Positions 1-11,108 of a stretch of DNA of 64,000 bases are shown here, piece after piece; positions within the stretch are counted from its first letter, which is position 1; each line of letters starts with the position of its first letter. Source of the stretch: Artocarpus heterophyllus (Eukaryota > Streptophyta > Magnoliopsida > Rosales > Moraceae). The DNA is taken from positions 22,797,652-22,861,651 of the forward strand of contig CM046344.1 in NCBI GenBank assembly GCA_025403435.1, given 5' to 3'. The translations under genes were made by a program, and so were the position numbers. Below the pieces are notes generated by a model. The model was not told the DNA's origin. It searched no databases and was given only the letters and a program-made list of their open reading frames with translations.

Positions 1-778
1 GTTCCATTGTCTCACCATTAGAAAACTTACCATCCAAAGATAGTATACCATTCGGTTACACCTATGTATCCAAATGGTTGAGCGCTCCAGTTTTCCAATT
101 ACAGGACAATGCATATAAGAGGATATCATTACTCCTGAAGAGGAGCTATGGATTCCATATCTATGAATAACAAGTCTACGCTATCAAGAGTCATGCCTCC
201 AACGTACCGGTATGCATACCACTATTGAGATGTGGGTGTCACCCTTTGGCACATCAAAAGACACAAGTCGAGACAACGGACCCACTATTCATCTTAGGAT
301 TAAGATATAATACAAATGACTGTCTAAAGTGAATCGATTTGCCAAGATAGAATTATTAATCCAAATCAATTCACTTTATGTCCTGATCCAACACATCGTC
401 ACCTATGACAATGTGCCAATGTTTCTATTCATGGTGTCCAACTCCGATGGTCAAGACAAACCATCTCCCAAAAGGGATATAGACAACATAACAATCTTTA
501 CATGAATAAAGTGCCCAACTTTATTCCATCAATTACGGATCATATGTTTTAGACCGTCACCTTAAGTATCGTGTCTTTCGCATAATCAGTCCATCATATG
601 CCCAATTCTTAAGGTTTAAACTGACAGTCTCAGACTACTGTTTGCTTATCATACATTCAACAAATATGAACGTAAAGAGGACAAGATTTGGTATATATAA
701 ATGAATAAATTCTTTATTGATAAAAATGTCTCCAAAAACGTATTACATTCTTACTCCTTAGGGCATACATGTCTAACA
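1..778 (-). repeat. Ty1/copia LTR, 5' part, reverse orientation (cut by window start)
   Basis: Read on the minus strand this begins at the canonical LTR start TGTTAGACATGTATGCCC (ending at 778) and matches the first ~780 bp of the 2-kb copia LTR seen complete at 35386-37409. The rest of the LTR lies left of the window. The sequence just inside 779 is not the family's polypurine tract, so this end faces non-element DNA. Either a solo LTR or the 5' LTR of a reverse element is possible. Confidence 0.85.
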
Positions 779-1353
779 AGAACTGACCATCGTAGTCTGT
801 TTACTCATTAAGAGATGGCACAATGGCAAGCTCAACAATAGCCACCTCCTGTTCTCCTTCCTTCGGCCTAGGAAGACTAGGCCAGAGGCAGAGTAGGGTA
901 GAGGGGTGAAATCAATGATAACGTAGACTCTGAGCATACTAGATAGACTATCAAGAGTATCGCGACAAACAATAGGCATGTCCGACAAGGTTAGATTTGT
1001 CCTTAAGGGAGCCACAATCGTTCCCCGTAAGGCTTCCAAACATCTGTCTTGGACAGAATTTGGAACCGGGGAGTTTGCCATCCCTAAGACAAGCAGGATG
1101 GAGGAGGCTACAAGGTTGAGGGCAGAGCCCAACACCGGGTGAAACTGCCTAAAGATACCAACAACCGTTAATTCTAACATTTGCAGTGGTAGATAAACAA
1201 AATCTACAATTGTCGTTTTCGAGTTGAAGAAGGAGGCATGCTGGACCCACCATTCATCGACGCCATCATGGGGGCCCTTATGCCTAACAAATTCAAAGTC
1301 CCGCAAATCAAGGCTACAATTGGACAACTGGTGTCGATGAGCACCTGGAGCTA
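779..1353 (-). other. Unidentified open stretch between two inverted LTRs
   Basis: A 575-bp segment unlike anything else in the window, lying between a reverse and a forward copia LTR. Its minus strand is open across the whole length, about 190 codons. The only ATG that opens the frame comes from the flanking LTR, so the true start is unknown, and the stop falls in the other LTR. The peptide has a hydrophobic middle (around TTIVDFVYLPLQMLELTVVG) and Pro/Leu-rich stretches. I recognise no domain. It may be a piece of an older element's coding region, a host gene exon, or a chance open frame. Confidence 0.3.
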
Positions 1354-2113
1354 TGTTAGACATGTATGCCCTAAGGAGTAAAAATATAATAAGTTTTTAG
1401 AGAAATTTTTATCAATAAAGAATTTATTCATTATTAATATACCAAATCTTGTCCTCTTTACGTTTATATTTGTTGAATGTATGTTAAGCAAACAAAAGCC
1501 TGAGACTATCGGTCTAAACCTTAAGAATTGGACATATGATGGACGGATTATGCGGAAGACACAATTCTTAAGGTGATGGTCTAAATCATATGATCCATAA
1601 TCGAGGGAATAAAGTTGGGCGCTTTATTCATGCAAAGATTGTTATGTTGTCTATACCCCTTTTGGGAGTGGTTTGTCTTGATCATCGGAGGTGGACTCCA
1701 TGAATAGAAGCATTGGCATGTTTTCATAGGTGACGATGTGTTGGATCAAAACATAAAGTGAATTGATTTGTATTAATAATTCTATCTCGGCAAATCGATT
1801 CATTTTAGACAATCATTTGCGTTGTATCTTAATCCTAAGATGAATAGTGGGCCCGTTGTCTTGGCTTGTGTCTTTTGATGTACCAAAGGGTGACACCCAC
1901 ATCTTAATAGTGGTAAACATACCGGTCCATTGGAGGCATGACTCTTGATAGCGTAGACTTGTTATTCATAGATATGGAATCCATAGCTCCTCTTTAGGAG
2001 TAATGATATCCTCTTATATGAGTTATCCTATAATTGGAAAACTAGAGCACTCAACCATTTGGATACATAGGTGTGACCGAATGGTATACTATCATTGGAT
2101 AGTAAGTTTTCTG
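1354..2113 (+). repeat. Ty1/copia LTR, 5' fragment
   Basis: Starts with TGTTAGACATGTATGCCC and follows the family LTR for about 760 bp, to the point where the consensus reads GGTAAGTTTTCT. It then stops abruptly at the start of another LTR copy (2114). This suggests the second LTR inserted into this one, but the right half is missing, so the target duplication cannot be checked. Confidence 0.85.
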
Positions 2114-2377
2114 TGTTAGACATGTATGCCCTAAGTAGTAAAAATGTAATAAATTTTTGGAGACATTTTTATCAATAAAGAATTTATTCATTATTTATAT
2201 ACCAAATCTTGTCCTCTTTACATTCATGTTTGTTGAATGTATGTTAAGTAAATAATAGTCTGAGAATGTTGGTCTAAACCTTAAGAATTGGGCATATGAT
2301 GGATGGATTATGTGGAAGACACGATTCTTAAGGTGATGGTCTAAATCATACGATCCGCAATCGAAGGAATAAAGTTG

Positions 2378-2837
2378 GGCGCTTTATTCATGCAAAGATT
2401 GTTATGTTGTCTATATCCCTTTAGGGAGATGGTTTGTCTTGACCATCGGAGGTGGACTCCATGAATAGAAACATTGGCACGTTGTCATAGGTGACGATGT
2501 GTTGGATCGGGACATAAAGTGAATTGATTTGGATTAATAATTCTATCTCGGTAAATCGATTCACTTTAGACAATCATTTGTGTTGTATCTTAATCCTGAG
2601 ATGATTAGGTACTTTATTCATGTAAAGATTGTTATGTTGTCTATATCCCTATTAGGAGATAGTTTGTCTTTGCCATCGGAGGTGGACTTCCCGAATAGAA
2701 ACATTGGCACATTGTCATAGGTGACGATGTGTTGGATCAGGACATAAAATGAATTGACTTAGATTAATAATTTTGTCTTGACAAATCGATTCACTTTAGA
2801 CAATCATTTGTATTGTATCTTAATCCTGAGATGAATA
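2378..2837. repeat. 230-bp tandem duplication inside an LTR
   Basis: The stretch from CTTTATTCATGCAAAGATTG to TAATCCTGAGATGATT occurs twice with an offset of 230 bp. Copy 2 has subfamily-specific differences (TTTGCCATCGG, GGACTTCCCGAATAG) that recur in the reverse LTR fragment 30257-31122. The left and right halves of this LTR therefore come from different subfamilies. Confidence 0.8.
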
Positions 2838-3773
2838 GTGGGCCTGCGTCTTGACTTGTGTCTTTTGATGTATCAAAGGGTGACACCTACATCTTAATAG
2901 TGGTATGCATGCCGGTACATTGGAGGCATGACTCTCGATAGCATAGACCTATTATTCATAGATATGGAACCTATAGCTCCTCTTTAGGACTAATGATATC
3001 TTCTTATATGCGTTATCCTGTAATTGAAAAACTAGAGCGCTTAACCATTTGGATGCATAGGTGTAACCGAATGGTATACTGTCATTGGATAGTAAGTCTT
3101 CTGATAGTGAGATAATGAAATGTAAGATAAAAATAATCAGGAAGGTAAGACATAACTTGTCCTTAAGCCGATTATGGATTATCATATGGGGATACAATAC
3201 ACTATGATATGTCATGGAGACTTAGCTATATGAGCCTCGTAATTCTATGTAGTTCGAGAGTACAACTCCAAGCTTTTAATGGAGTAGCGTTGGAGTTGAT
3301 AATTATGAAATATATATTTGGGATATTGGGTTTCATAATCATCAGGAGCTTGAACTATATAGGTCCATTTGATCCCCTTTGCTAGCTCACAACATCCTGT
3401 AACGACACGACGTGTTTTTCTAATTATTGATGACTTATGTTAGATTTATCAGATTGGTTAAAATTTGAAAGAATTAAATAATTCATCTCTCTTTATCAGT
3501 TGAATTAATTTTGTAATAAAATTAATTCAAGATAAACTTGTTGAATTATTGGGATCGGATAATTCTTGTTTGTTTATCGATTGATTTAATTTTGGATAAA
3601 TTAGATCAGGATAAACTTGAAGAATTATTGGGAATTGATTTATTTTCTTAGAGATTATCTAGATAAATTTGTTTTGATTAGATGACTTATCTATTGGGTT
3701 ATTTGAATTAAAACTAAGACTTTATCCTATAGAATCTTGGGTTAAAAATAAAAGATTCGTGAAATTTTTATTC

Positions 3774-3838
3774 GGCAGTTCGGCCTGCCGATGGACGTGT
3801 TTGGCCTGCCGATGGGGCCTGTTCGGCCTGCCGATCAG
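3774..3838 (+). promoter_or_regulatory. GGCCTGCCGA motif cluster, copia LTR
   Basis: A TTCGGC half-site followed by three copies of (C/T)GGCCTGCCGAT, spaced about 20-25 bp apart. It occupies the same LTR position as the clusters upstream of the TATA box in the other copies. Confidence 0.7.
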
Positions 3839-4302
3839 CGAAGGATAAGATCACATGTTTTCACGCTGATCTTATCAGATATTGATCCGAATTTGATTAT
3901 GATCCAAATTTTGAGACCTAATCTGATGAGGACTAACTCTAGGACCAACCTCTCAATAGGGAGTGAGTCTCACAAGTTACTCCAATCAATTGAGAGATTA
4001 AGAATGATACTCTGCTAAGTGAGAATTTGAAAAACTCCCTAAGAGCATTTGTTCACAAATCACGAACACTTGCTTTGGGTTCTCTCGATTGGTTGGAAGG
4101 AGAGTCACCGGTGGAAGAGCTGTACGTGTGAGCCTGCATTCACTCTGGTCGTGGACAAAGAATAGCAAAGAAGACTAGTTGGTTGAGGCTCTTTTGGAAT
4201 GTTATTTCTCTTCATAGATTGCATAGGTTCTTCGGCACACAAAGGTTAGTAATATCTGGTTAATTTATACATATAGCATGTCAAACTTGTGTTTTGAAAA
4301 TT

Positions 4303-4483
4303 AGTTGTTGCACTAAATGGGTAACCCTAGGGATCGATAGGGGGATGATGATCGTTTACCAAGGTGGTAACGATTGAGTAATGAGTGAGCAACTCATGAA
4401 AATACATCTAGGTGTACAAGGGAGACCTAGCATGCTATATATCAATGTGTGCGTGTGTGTGTATATATATGTTTCTTTTAGAT
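4303..4483. other. Unassigned link with a GT/TA microsatellite
   Basis: No gene. It holds a short GT run followed by TA repeats (about 4446-4470). It joins the broken copia LTR to the gypsy pol remains. It could be gypsy sequence 5' of the RT, too decayed to recognise. Confidence 0.4.
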
Positions 4484-5395
4484 CTAGGGGAGGAATCTGA
4501 TGCTGTAGGAAGAAATAAAGCAACATCGGTGGCTAATGAGTTCGAGGATGTCTTCCCCGATAGGTTATCGTGATTAGCATCGCATCGGGAGGATTAAGTT
4601 GTTATCAAGTTATTCCCGAGGACCGCTTTGATTTTTATAGCACCGTGTCGTTTGGTGCTAGCGGGAATGAGGGAATTAAGGAAATAGCTTTAGGAACTTA
4701 CGAGTGAAGGATATATTTAGGACTACATAGGATACGTCAGTTTTGTTTGCCAAGAGGCACAATGGTATGCTCATATTGCGCCTTGGTTATCGGCAGCTAA
4801 ATTAGGTCACCATGAAGGACGAATATCCCAGGCCCAACATCGATGAGTTATTTGACCAGCTAGGAAGTTCCTGATATTTCTTGAGAACCGATTTACGATC
4901 CAGAAGCACCATCAGCATGCCTAGAAGGTCGAGTTTGAAGCATATCATTTTGAGCAAGGCTTCTCAATAAATTCATCTAAGATTAAGGCTACAGTATGGT
5001 GGGGGCGACTGAAGATTACGGCCAAGATTCACAGCTTTTTAGGACTTACCAGGTACTACTAAAAAGTTCACGAAGGGTTTCCCTAAAGGTAACGGCTCCA
5101 TTGACGTAGTTGATCAGGACAAGTGATAGGTTTAAATAGAACAAAGGATGTAGATGCTCTTCCCAATAGTTTTGAGATCAGTTGACTACCACTTCTACAT
5201 TGGCTACATCAAGCAGTGACAAGTTTTATGAGATCTACACCACTGTAGTAGGACATAGGCTTGGATGTGTGTTGACACGGCATGGACGAGTTGTGACTTA
5301 TGGATTGCAATAGTAAAAGCGTCATGAGCAGGACTTCCCTACTCATGATTTAGAGCTCACCGTAGTGGTTTACGCTTTGTAGGGGATTCCGTTCT
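4484..5395 (+). pseudogene. Ty3/gypsy RT-RNase H, heavily decayed
   Basis: With frameshifts and stops, translation gives family landmarks in the right order. ANEFEDVFPDR (start of the RT region) is at about 4537. RQLN followed by VTMKDEYPRPNIDELFDQL is at about 4795-4860. A KIHSFLGLTRYY-like block is near 5030. RLGCVLTRHGRVVTYG and HEQDFPTHDLELTVVVYAL, both RNase H, are at about 5255-5385. These match plant Ty3/gypsy polymerases. The YVDD-type active site is not recognisable. The reading continues across the nested insertion at 27607, where integrase C-terminal sequence follows directly. The rest of RNase H and the integrase core were therefore already deleted before the insertion. Confidence 0.75.
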
Positions 5396-6306
5396 TGTTT
5401 GATTCGTCCAAAAATATTTCTCTTTAAATGGCAGACGTTTATAGTATAGAAAAGTTGTTGTATCCATAGGGAGATGAAAATTTATACCTCAGCAAATTGA
5501 TAAAAATAAACGTTCAAAAAGGTAAGCACTTTTTCAAATCAAAGTTTAAAATGAAAGAAATATTTTTGTGGTTTTTATTTTATTTTATTCAAAATTTAAA
5601 GCATAAAATTAAAACGGTGAAGCTTTGAGAATCCTTTGTATGTTTCGCATCTGATATGGAATTTTAAACTCTAATTAATAATTATCTAAAGCATTTGATT
5701 TATTATATCTTTTCTCATTAATTGCAAGCACATTTTACAAGTTATATAGGTCAACCGAAAGCGACAATATAACAAGTCATAATGCAGTAAGGGTTTTTCT
5801 ATAAAAACTAGCAAAATAATCATTAGTGCATTAATTATGAAAACTATAACCGCTATCACTCAATTATAATTAACATAATTTTAAGATAAAAAAGATAATA
5901 ACAAATCAAAATTAATATATTTAAGTGGAATAAATTTTTACATTAATTCCGGCAGCACTTCGTCTTATGAAATATCTAGAATTGACAATATAACAAGTGA
6001 TACTGTAGTAAAAGACATTTCATAAAATTAAGCATCATTTCATTATTATTAATATTAATTATGTAACACAATTAAATTAAATAAAGAAAGCATGACTAAA
6101 TTTATGTAAAAATTGACAGCATAACAACATTAACAATAAAAAGAATAGTGAGAGCAGACAAAGATATAACCTGAATAGCACAACTATAGAGATGATATGT
6201 AGTAAACTTAACAAACAAAAACTAAAAACTAATAAAACACGTAAGAATATATTACAAATTGGGTCTTTTAAAGTCGGATTCCCTAGACTTTATTATTATT
6301 TTTTTG
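5396..6306 (-). repeat. 3' LTR of the Athila-like element (U3 not evident)
   Basis: Similar to 8214-9123 over about 750 bp, starting TGTTTGATTCG here and TGTTCGATTCGG there, and diverging after about 6150. The counterpart of the right LTR's 26361-27601 part, including its TATA box, is not seen here. The U3 half of this LTR seems deleted. The right boundary is uncertain. Confidence 0.7.
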
Positions 6307-6759
6307 TTTGAAAATTAAAATTACTTTTCAAATTCTTCAAAATGCGTTTCAAGAGGATATCCTCCTTAATCTCAGCCATTTTAGTTGAATTATTAAGCAA
6401 TTTAATTTCAAAGTTTTTTTTAAGGAAAATTAAGAAGTAAAATTAAAACACACTTTTTTTATTGAAATTTATTTGAAAATCTAAACAAATTGCATTTACA
6501 AAATTAAACTTATTAGAATGCATCTCGAGAGAAAACAGTTTAACTCCTTAACTCAGCCATTCTAAACAAATTTAATTAATAGCCTTCATTTTAAATTTTC
6601 AAAATAAATCTCATTTTTTAAAAAATTTTAAAAGAAAATCAAAATAGCACACAACAACACTAAAAAAATATATTACAAAATATATTACAAAGAAGGGAAG
6701 GTAAAGATATTACTTGAAAAGTGTTTTCCATCGCTTGATACCTTGAATTCAGCAAGTCT
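6307..6759. other. AT-rich tail of the gag-only element
   Basis: Very AT-rich and without coding signal. Two degenerate ~70-bp direct repeats share CTCAGCCATT (about 6340-6410 and 6516-6590). Probably internal sequence between gag and the 3' LTR. Confidence 0.45.
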
Positions 6760-7701
6760 TTATTCCAACTCCACTCCTAGTGGAAAGTCATCAAAGAGCG
6801 ACTTCCTCCCGTAGTTAGTGTCGAAAGACACCACATATGGATCTTGTGTGAACATGCCCTCAAGATTGGCAAAATATGAAACATTTGAATCCATGCAACT
6901 TAGACCCATTTTATGTTCTTGGTAGGTCCTTAAGAATGATGCTAAAGGTGGTGGAGGTGGTGGTGGCCACATAAGATCTTTGTAAGAATGGTCTTTGCTG
7001 AACTTTTGTGGCAACTGAGGTTGAGAACCTAGGACTAAAGGTGATGATTGTTCCTGTTCTATAGCTAAGTCTTCTTTCTCTTCCTCACATTCCTCTCCCA
7101 AAGGTTATTCCTCAAAATAGGTGAGTTCTAAATTTTCTTCTTCAATGACTAGGTCAATTATTTCTTCCTTACCTAGAGAATCTTCTTCAAGTAACTCAAG
7201 AGAATATTCAAGCCTTTCTAATTTTATTTTTGTCATGGTTTCCATATATTTTTTTAAAGTTTCTTCCAATGTTTCTAAAGTTTCTTCCAGATTCACCCTA
7301 TTTAGGTCACTACATGTCTCTTGCAATTCAAAATTTGACTCCAAAATTTCAAGTTGAGTTTCAGGCCAAGGTTTTGAAAAGTTTGAATTGTTCTCCAAAA
7401 ATAAATTGTTCCTAGAACTATTCAATCTCCAATAATCATATTCGGCCATATCTTCTAACATATAATAGGCTTCGTCAATAGATAATAGGTAAAAAAGAGT
7501 GGTACCATCTCCTCTTTCTACCCAATTTTTAGTTTTAGGACTTAACCTATCTATGAAGATTTCTAATAGATATTCTCTAGAAAGACCATGGTGAGGGAAC
7601 CTATCTAGCAAGTCTTTAAATCTCCACCAAGCACTATAAAATGGTCCTAAGTGTTGTTGAGAAAAATTTGCAATGATTTCTCTATGAACTTCCCAAAACA
7701 T
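6760..7701 (-). pseudogene. gag: Retrotransposon gag, one in-frame stop
   Basis: Structural capsid-type protein of a Ty3/gypsy element. Starting at the ATG at 7701, about 200 codons run to a TAA at 7105-7107. The same frame then stays open to 6760, so a single stop splits a protein of about 314 codons. The N-terminal part has the retrotransposon gag core RFKDLLDRFPHHGLSREYLL, as in plant Athila/Tat gag where PHH(G/Q) is conserved, followed by EAYYMLEDMAEYDYW. The middle is very acidic (Glu-rich) and the C-terminal part has a polyproline run (PPPPPPP). No CCHC zinc knuckle or protease is seen. It could act only if supplied with pol in trans. Confidence 0.7.
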
Positions 7702-8190
7702 TTTTTTAAATTTTTAATTTTTTTTTACTTTTTTATTTATTTTTTATTTTTTAAAGAAAAATTTTCAAGCTGAATAATGGCAAATTAATCAGATTCCCAG
7801 ATCGTTGGCGGGTCACAATAGACATGCTCAGAATTCCCAACTTTCTTAGGCAAGGGTGTTAGCCTTATGGTCGTCAGATTGAGTCCTAATGGTGTGCCTT
7901 TTTGACAGAATCCAACAAATTTTACAATTACCCAAACTTGTGAAACAAAAGATGGGATGTTAAGCTTTTCTTTATCCGAAATGAATAAAGTAGTGAGTGA
8001 AAAGCATCCACCCCTTTTTATTTTTAATTTTTTGTTTTATGTTTTTTTTAATTTTTAAAATTTTTTATTTTTTTTAATAAACACGCTAATTAAAAACACA
8101 AATAATTAAAATAATATTTACAAAGGATAAGGATAAATTACTTACCTGTTTTTTAGTTTAATTTAGCAATTTGATAGAGTAACGGCACCT
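7702..8190 (-). other. Leader between primer site and gag
   Basis: AT-rich and non-coding, with homopolymer T runs on the + strand. It lies between the tRNA-Asp primer site and the gag ATG, so it would be the 5' untranslated leader of the gag-only element. Confidence 0.6.
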
Positions 8191-8207
8191 CCCCGGCAAC
8201 GGCGTCA
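8191..8207 (-). other. Primer binding site, tRNA-Asp
   Basis: On the minus strand this reads TGACGCCGTTGCCGGGG, complementary to the 3' end of plant tRNA-Asp(GUC) apart from one G-to-A change. It lies 6 bp inside the LTR end at 8214. It fixes the element's orientation (minus) and is typical of plant Athila/Tat elements. Confidence 0.85.
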
Positions 8208-10560
8208 AATTTTTGTTCGATTCGGCCAAAAATTTTTCTCTTTAAACGGTGGACGTTTGTAGTATAAAAAAGTTGTCGTATCTACAGGGAGATAAAAATT
8301 TGTACCTCGACAAATTGATAAAAATAAATGTTCAAAAAGGCAAGCACTTTTTCAAATCAAAGTTTAAAATGAAAGAACTATTTTTGTGGTTTTTATTTTA
8401 TTTAATTCAAAATTTAAAGCATAAAATTAAAACGGTAAAGCTTTGAGAATCTTTTATATGTTTCGTAACTGATATGAAATTTTAAACTCTAATTAATAAT
8501 TATCTAAAGCATTTGATTTATTATATCTTTTCTCATTAATTACAAGCACATTTTACTAATTATATAGGTCAACCAAGAGCAACAATATAGCAAGCCATAA
8601 TGCAGTAAGGGTTTTCCTATAAAAACTAGCAAAATAATCATTGGTGCACTAATTATGAAAACTATAACTGCTGTCACTCAATTATAATTAACATAATTTT
8701 AAGATAGAAAAGATAATAACAAATCAAACTTAATATATTTAAGTGGAATAAATTTTTACATTAATTTCAGGAGCACTTCGTCTTATAAAATATCTAGAAT
8801 CGATAATATAACAAGTCAGACTGTAGTAAAAGATATTTCATAAAATTAAGCATCATTTTATTATTATTAATATTAATTATGTAGCACAATTAAATTACAT
8901 AAAGAAAGCATGATTTAATTTATGTAAAAATTGGCAGCATAACAACATTAACAATAATTATTAAAAACATAAGGATATAATTCATTCCATAAAATATAAG
9001 CATTACAAAGCAAATATAAAGTTAAAATCCATACCAGAATATTACGCATACAAGATCATCTCTCTGCCTCACTAGACTCTTTACACTAATTCAAGCATTA
9101 TTTTATTATTATTATTTTTTTACTGTTAGACATGTATGCCCTAAGGAGTAAAAATGTAATACATTTTTGGAGATATTTTTATCAATAAAGAATTTATTCA
9201 TTTATATATACCAAATCTTGTCCTCTTTACGTTCATATTTGTTGAATGTATGATAAACAAACAGTAGTCTGAGACTGTCAATCTAAGCCTTAAGAATTGG
9301 GCATATGATGAACTGATTATGCAGAAGACACGATTCTTAAGGTGGCGGTCTAAAACATATGATCCGTAATCGAGGGAATAAAGTTGGGCGCTTTATTCAT
9401 GTAAAGATTGTTATGTTGTCTATATCCCTTATGGGAGATGGTTTGTCTTGACCATCGGAGTTGGACTCCATGAATAGAAACATTGGCACGTTGTCATAGG
9501 TGATGATGTGTTGGATCGGGACATAAAGTGAATTGATTTGGATTAATAATTCTGTCTTGGCAAATTGATTCACTTTAGACAGTCATTTGTATTGTATCTT
9601 AATCCTGAGATGAATAATGGGCCCGTTGTCTCGACTTGTGTCTTTTGATGTGCCAAAGGGTGACACCCACATCTCAATAGTGGTATGCATGCCGGTACGT
9701 TGGAGGCATAACTCTTGATAGCGTAGACTTGTTATTCATAGATATGGAATCCATAGCTCCTCTTTAGGAGTTATGATATCCTCTTATATGCGTTGTCCTG
9801 TAATTGAAAAACTGGAGTGCTCAACCATTTGGATACATAGGTGTAACTGAATGGTATACTATCTTTATATGGTAAGTTTTCTAATGGTGAGACAATGTAA
9901 TGTAAGATAAAAATAATCAGGAAGGTAAGACAGAACTTGCCCTTAAGCCGATTATGGATGATCATATGGGGATACGATACACTATGATATGTCATGGAGA
10001 CTTAACTACACGAGCTTCGTAATTCTATAAAGTTCGAGAGTGCAGCTCCAAGCTTTTAGTGGAGTAGCGTTGGAGTTGATAATTGTGAAATGTATATCTG
10101 GTATATTGGGTTTCATAATTATCATGAGCTTGAAGTTTATAGGTCCATTTTGGTCCCCTTTGCTAGCTCACAAAGTCCTGTAACGATACAGCGTGCTTTT
10201 CCAATAATTGGTGACTTATGTCAAATTATCAGATTGGTTTAAAACTTGTAAGAATCAAATAATTCATGTCTGTTTATCGGTTGAATTAATTTTGTAAGAA
10301 ATTAGTTCAAGATAAACTTGTTGAATTATTGCGATAAGATAATTCTTGTCTGTTTATCGGTTGTTTTAATTTTGGACAAATTAGATCAAGATAAACTTGT
10401 AGAATTATTGTGAATTGATTTATTTTCTTGGAGATTATCTTGATAAAGTTTGTTTTGATAAGATAACTTCTCTATTGGGTTATTTGAATCAAAACTGAGA
10501 CTTTATCCTTTAGAATCTCGGGTGGAAAATAAGAGATTCGCGAAGATTTTTTCTCGGGAG

Positions 10561-10574
10561 TTCGGCCTGCCGAT
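10561..10574 (+). promoter_or_regulatory. Single GGCCTGCCGA motif, LTR1
   Basis: TTCGGCCTGCCGAT, about 120 bp upstream of the TATA box. Other LTRs of the family have three or four copies here, so LTR1 has the fewest. Confidence 0.65.
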
Positions 10575-10690
10575 CAGCTAGAGATAAGATTATGCGTTTT
10601 CACGCGGATCTTATCAAATATTCATCCGAACTTGATTTTGTTTCGAGTTTTTGAGACCTAATCTGATAAGGACTGACCCCAAGACCAATA

Positions 10691-10703
10691 GCTATAAAAA
10701 GGG
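10691..10703 (+). promoter_or_regulatory. TATA box, LTR1
   Basis: GCTATAAAAAGGG in a conserved context (ACCCCAAGACCAATAGC just upstream). It is the only TATA-like site conserved at this LTR position across the family. Confidence 0.65.
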
Positions 10704-11095
10704 AGTGAGTCTCATGATTTACTCAAATCAATTTGAGAGATTAAGAGTGATACTCTTCTGGTGAGCATCTAAAAACTCCCTGAGAGCTTTTGTTCACAAA
10801 TCACGAACACTAGCTTTGGGTTCTCTCTATTTGTTGGAAGGAGAGTCACCAGTGGAAGAGCTGTACGTGTGAGCCCACACTCACTCCAGTTGTCGATAGG
10901 GAATAGCAAAGAAGACCAGTTGGTTGAGGCTCTTCTGGAACGTTACTTCTCTACATAGGTTGTGGAGGTTCTTCGGCACACAGAGGTTAGTAAGATCTGT
11001 CTAATTTATACATATAACACGTTAAACTTGTGTTTTGGAAATTACTCTGATGAAAAAAATTTTAAAATTCCGCTGCGCACTTTGTTTCCCACAAT

Positions 11096-11108
11096 TGGTA
11101 TCAGAGCC
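11096..11108 (+). other. Primer binding site, initiator tRNA-Met (internal region 1)
   Basis: TGGTATCAGAGCC, the standard Ty1/copia primer site, 2 bp after the LTR end CCCACA. Confidence 0.9.

Larger units (their letters stand above)
2114..4302 (+). repeat. Ty1/copia LTR, chimeric, 3' end lost
   Basis: Begins TGTTAGACATGTATGCCC and runs through the whole LTR plan: U3, GGCCTGCCGA motif cluster (3774-3838), downstream leader and the GTTTTGAAAATTA stretch. It breaks off about 50 bp before the expected ...CCAACA terminus. It contains a 230-bp internal repeat (2378-2837) whose second copy carries variants matching a different LTR subfamily. It abuts unassigned sequence and then gypsy pol. No usable TATA box is visible in the expected place. 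Confidence 0.85.
9124..11093 (+). repeat. Array LTR1 (5' LTR)
   Basis: 1970 bp, TGTTAGACATG...CCCACA. AATAAA lies near the start (TCAATAAAGAATTTATTC). One GGCCTGCCGAT motif is at 10561-10574, the TATA box GCTATAAAAAGGG at about 10691, then a leader ending just before the primer site at 11096. Confidence 0.9.

Noticed and set aside
2952..3215. Recurrent minus-strand open frame beginning MTYHSV in many LTRs (also at 9771, 17315, 24968, 51253, 58881 and, on +, 30251 and 36546)
   Set aside because: It lies in U3 of the copia LTR, has differing length and stops between copies, and shows no domain. It recurs only because the LTR does.
7121..7415. Two + strand frames of 78 and 61 codons
   Set aside because: Shadows of the Glu-rich minus-strand gag.
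8249..8446. 65-codon + strand frame
   Set aside because: It falls in the minus-strand Athila-like LTR. The similar sequence at 5430-5626 lacks an equivalent frame. AT-rich chance frame.
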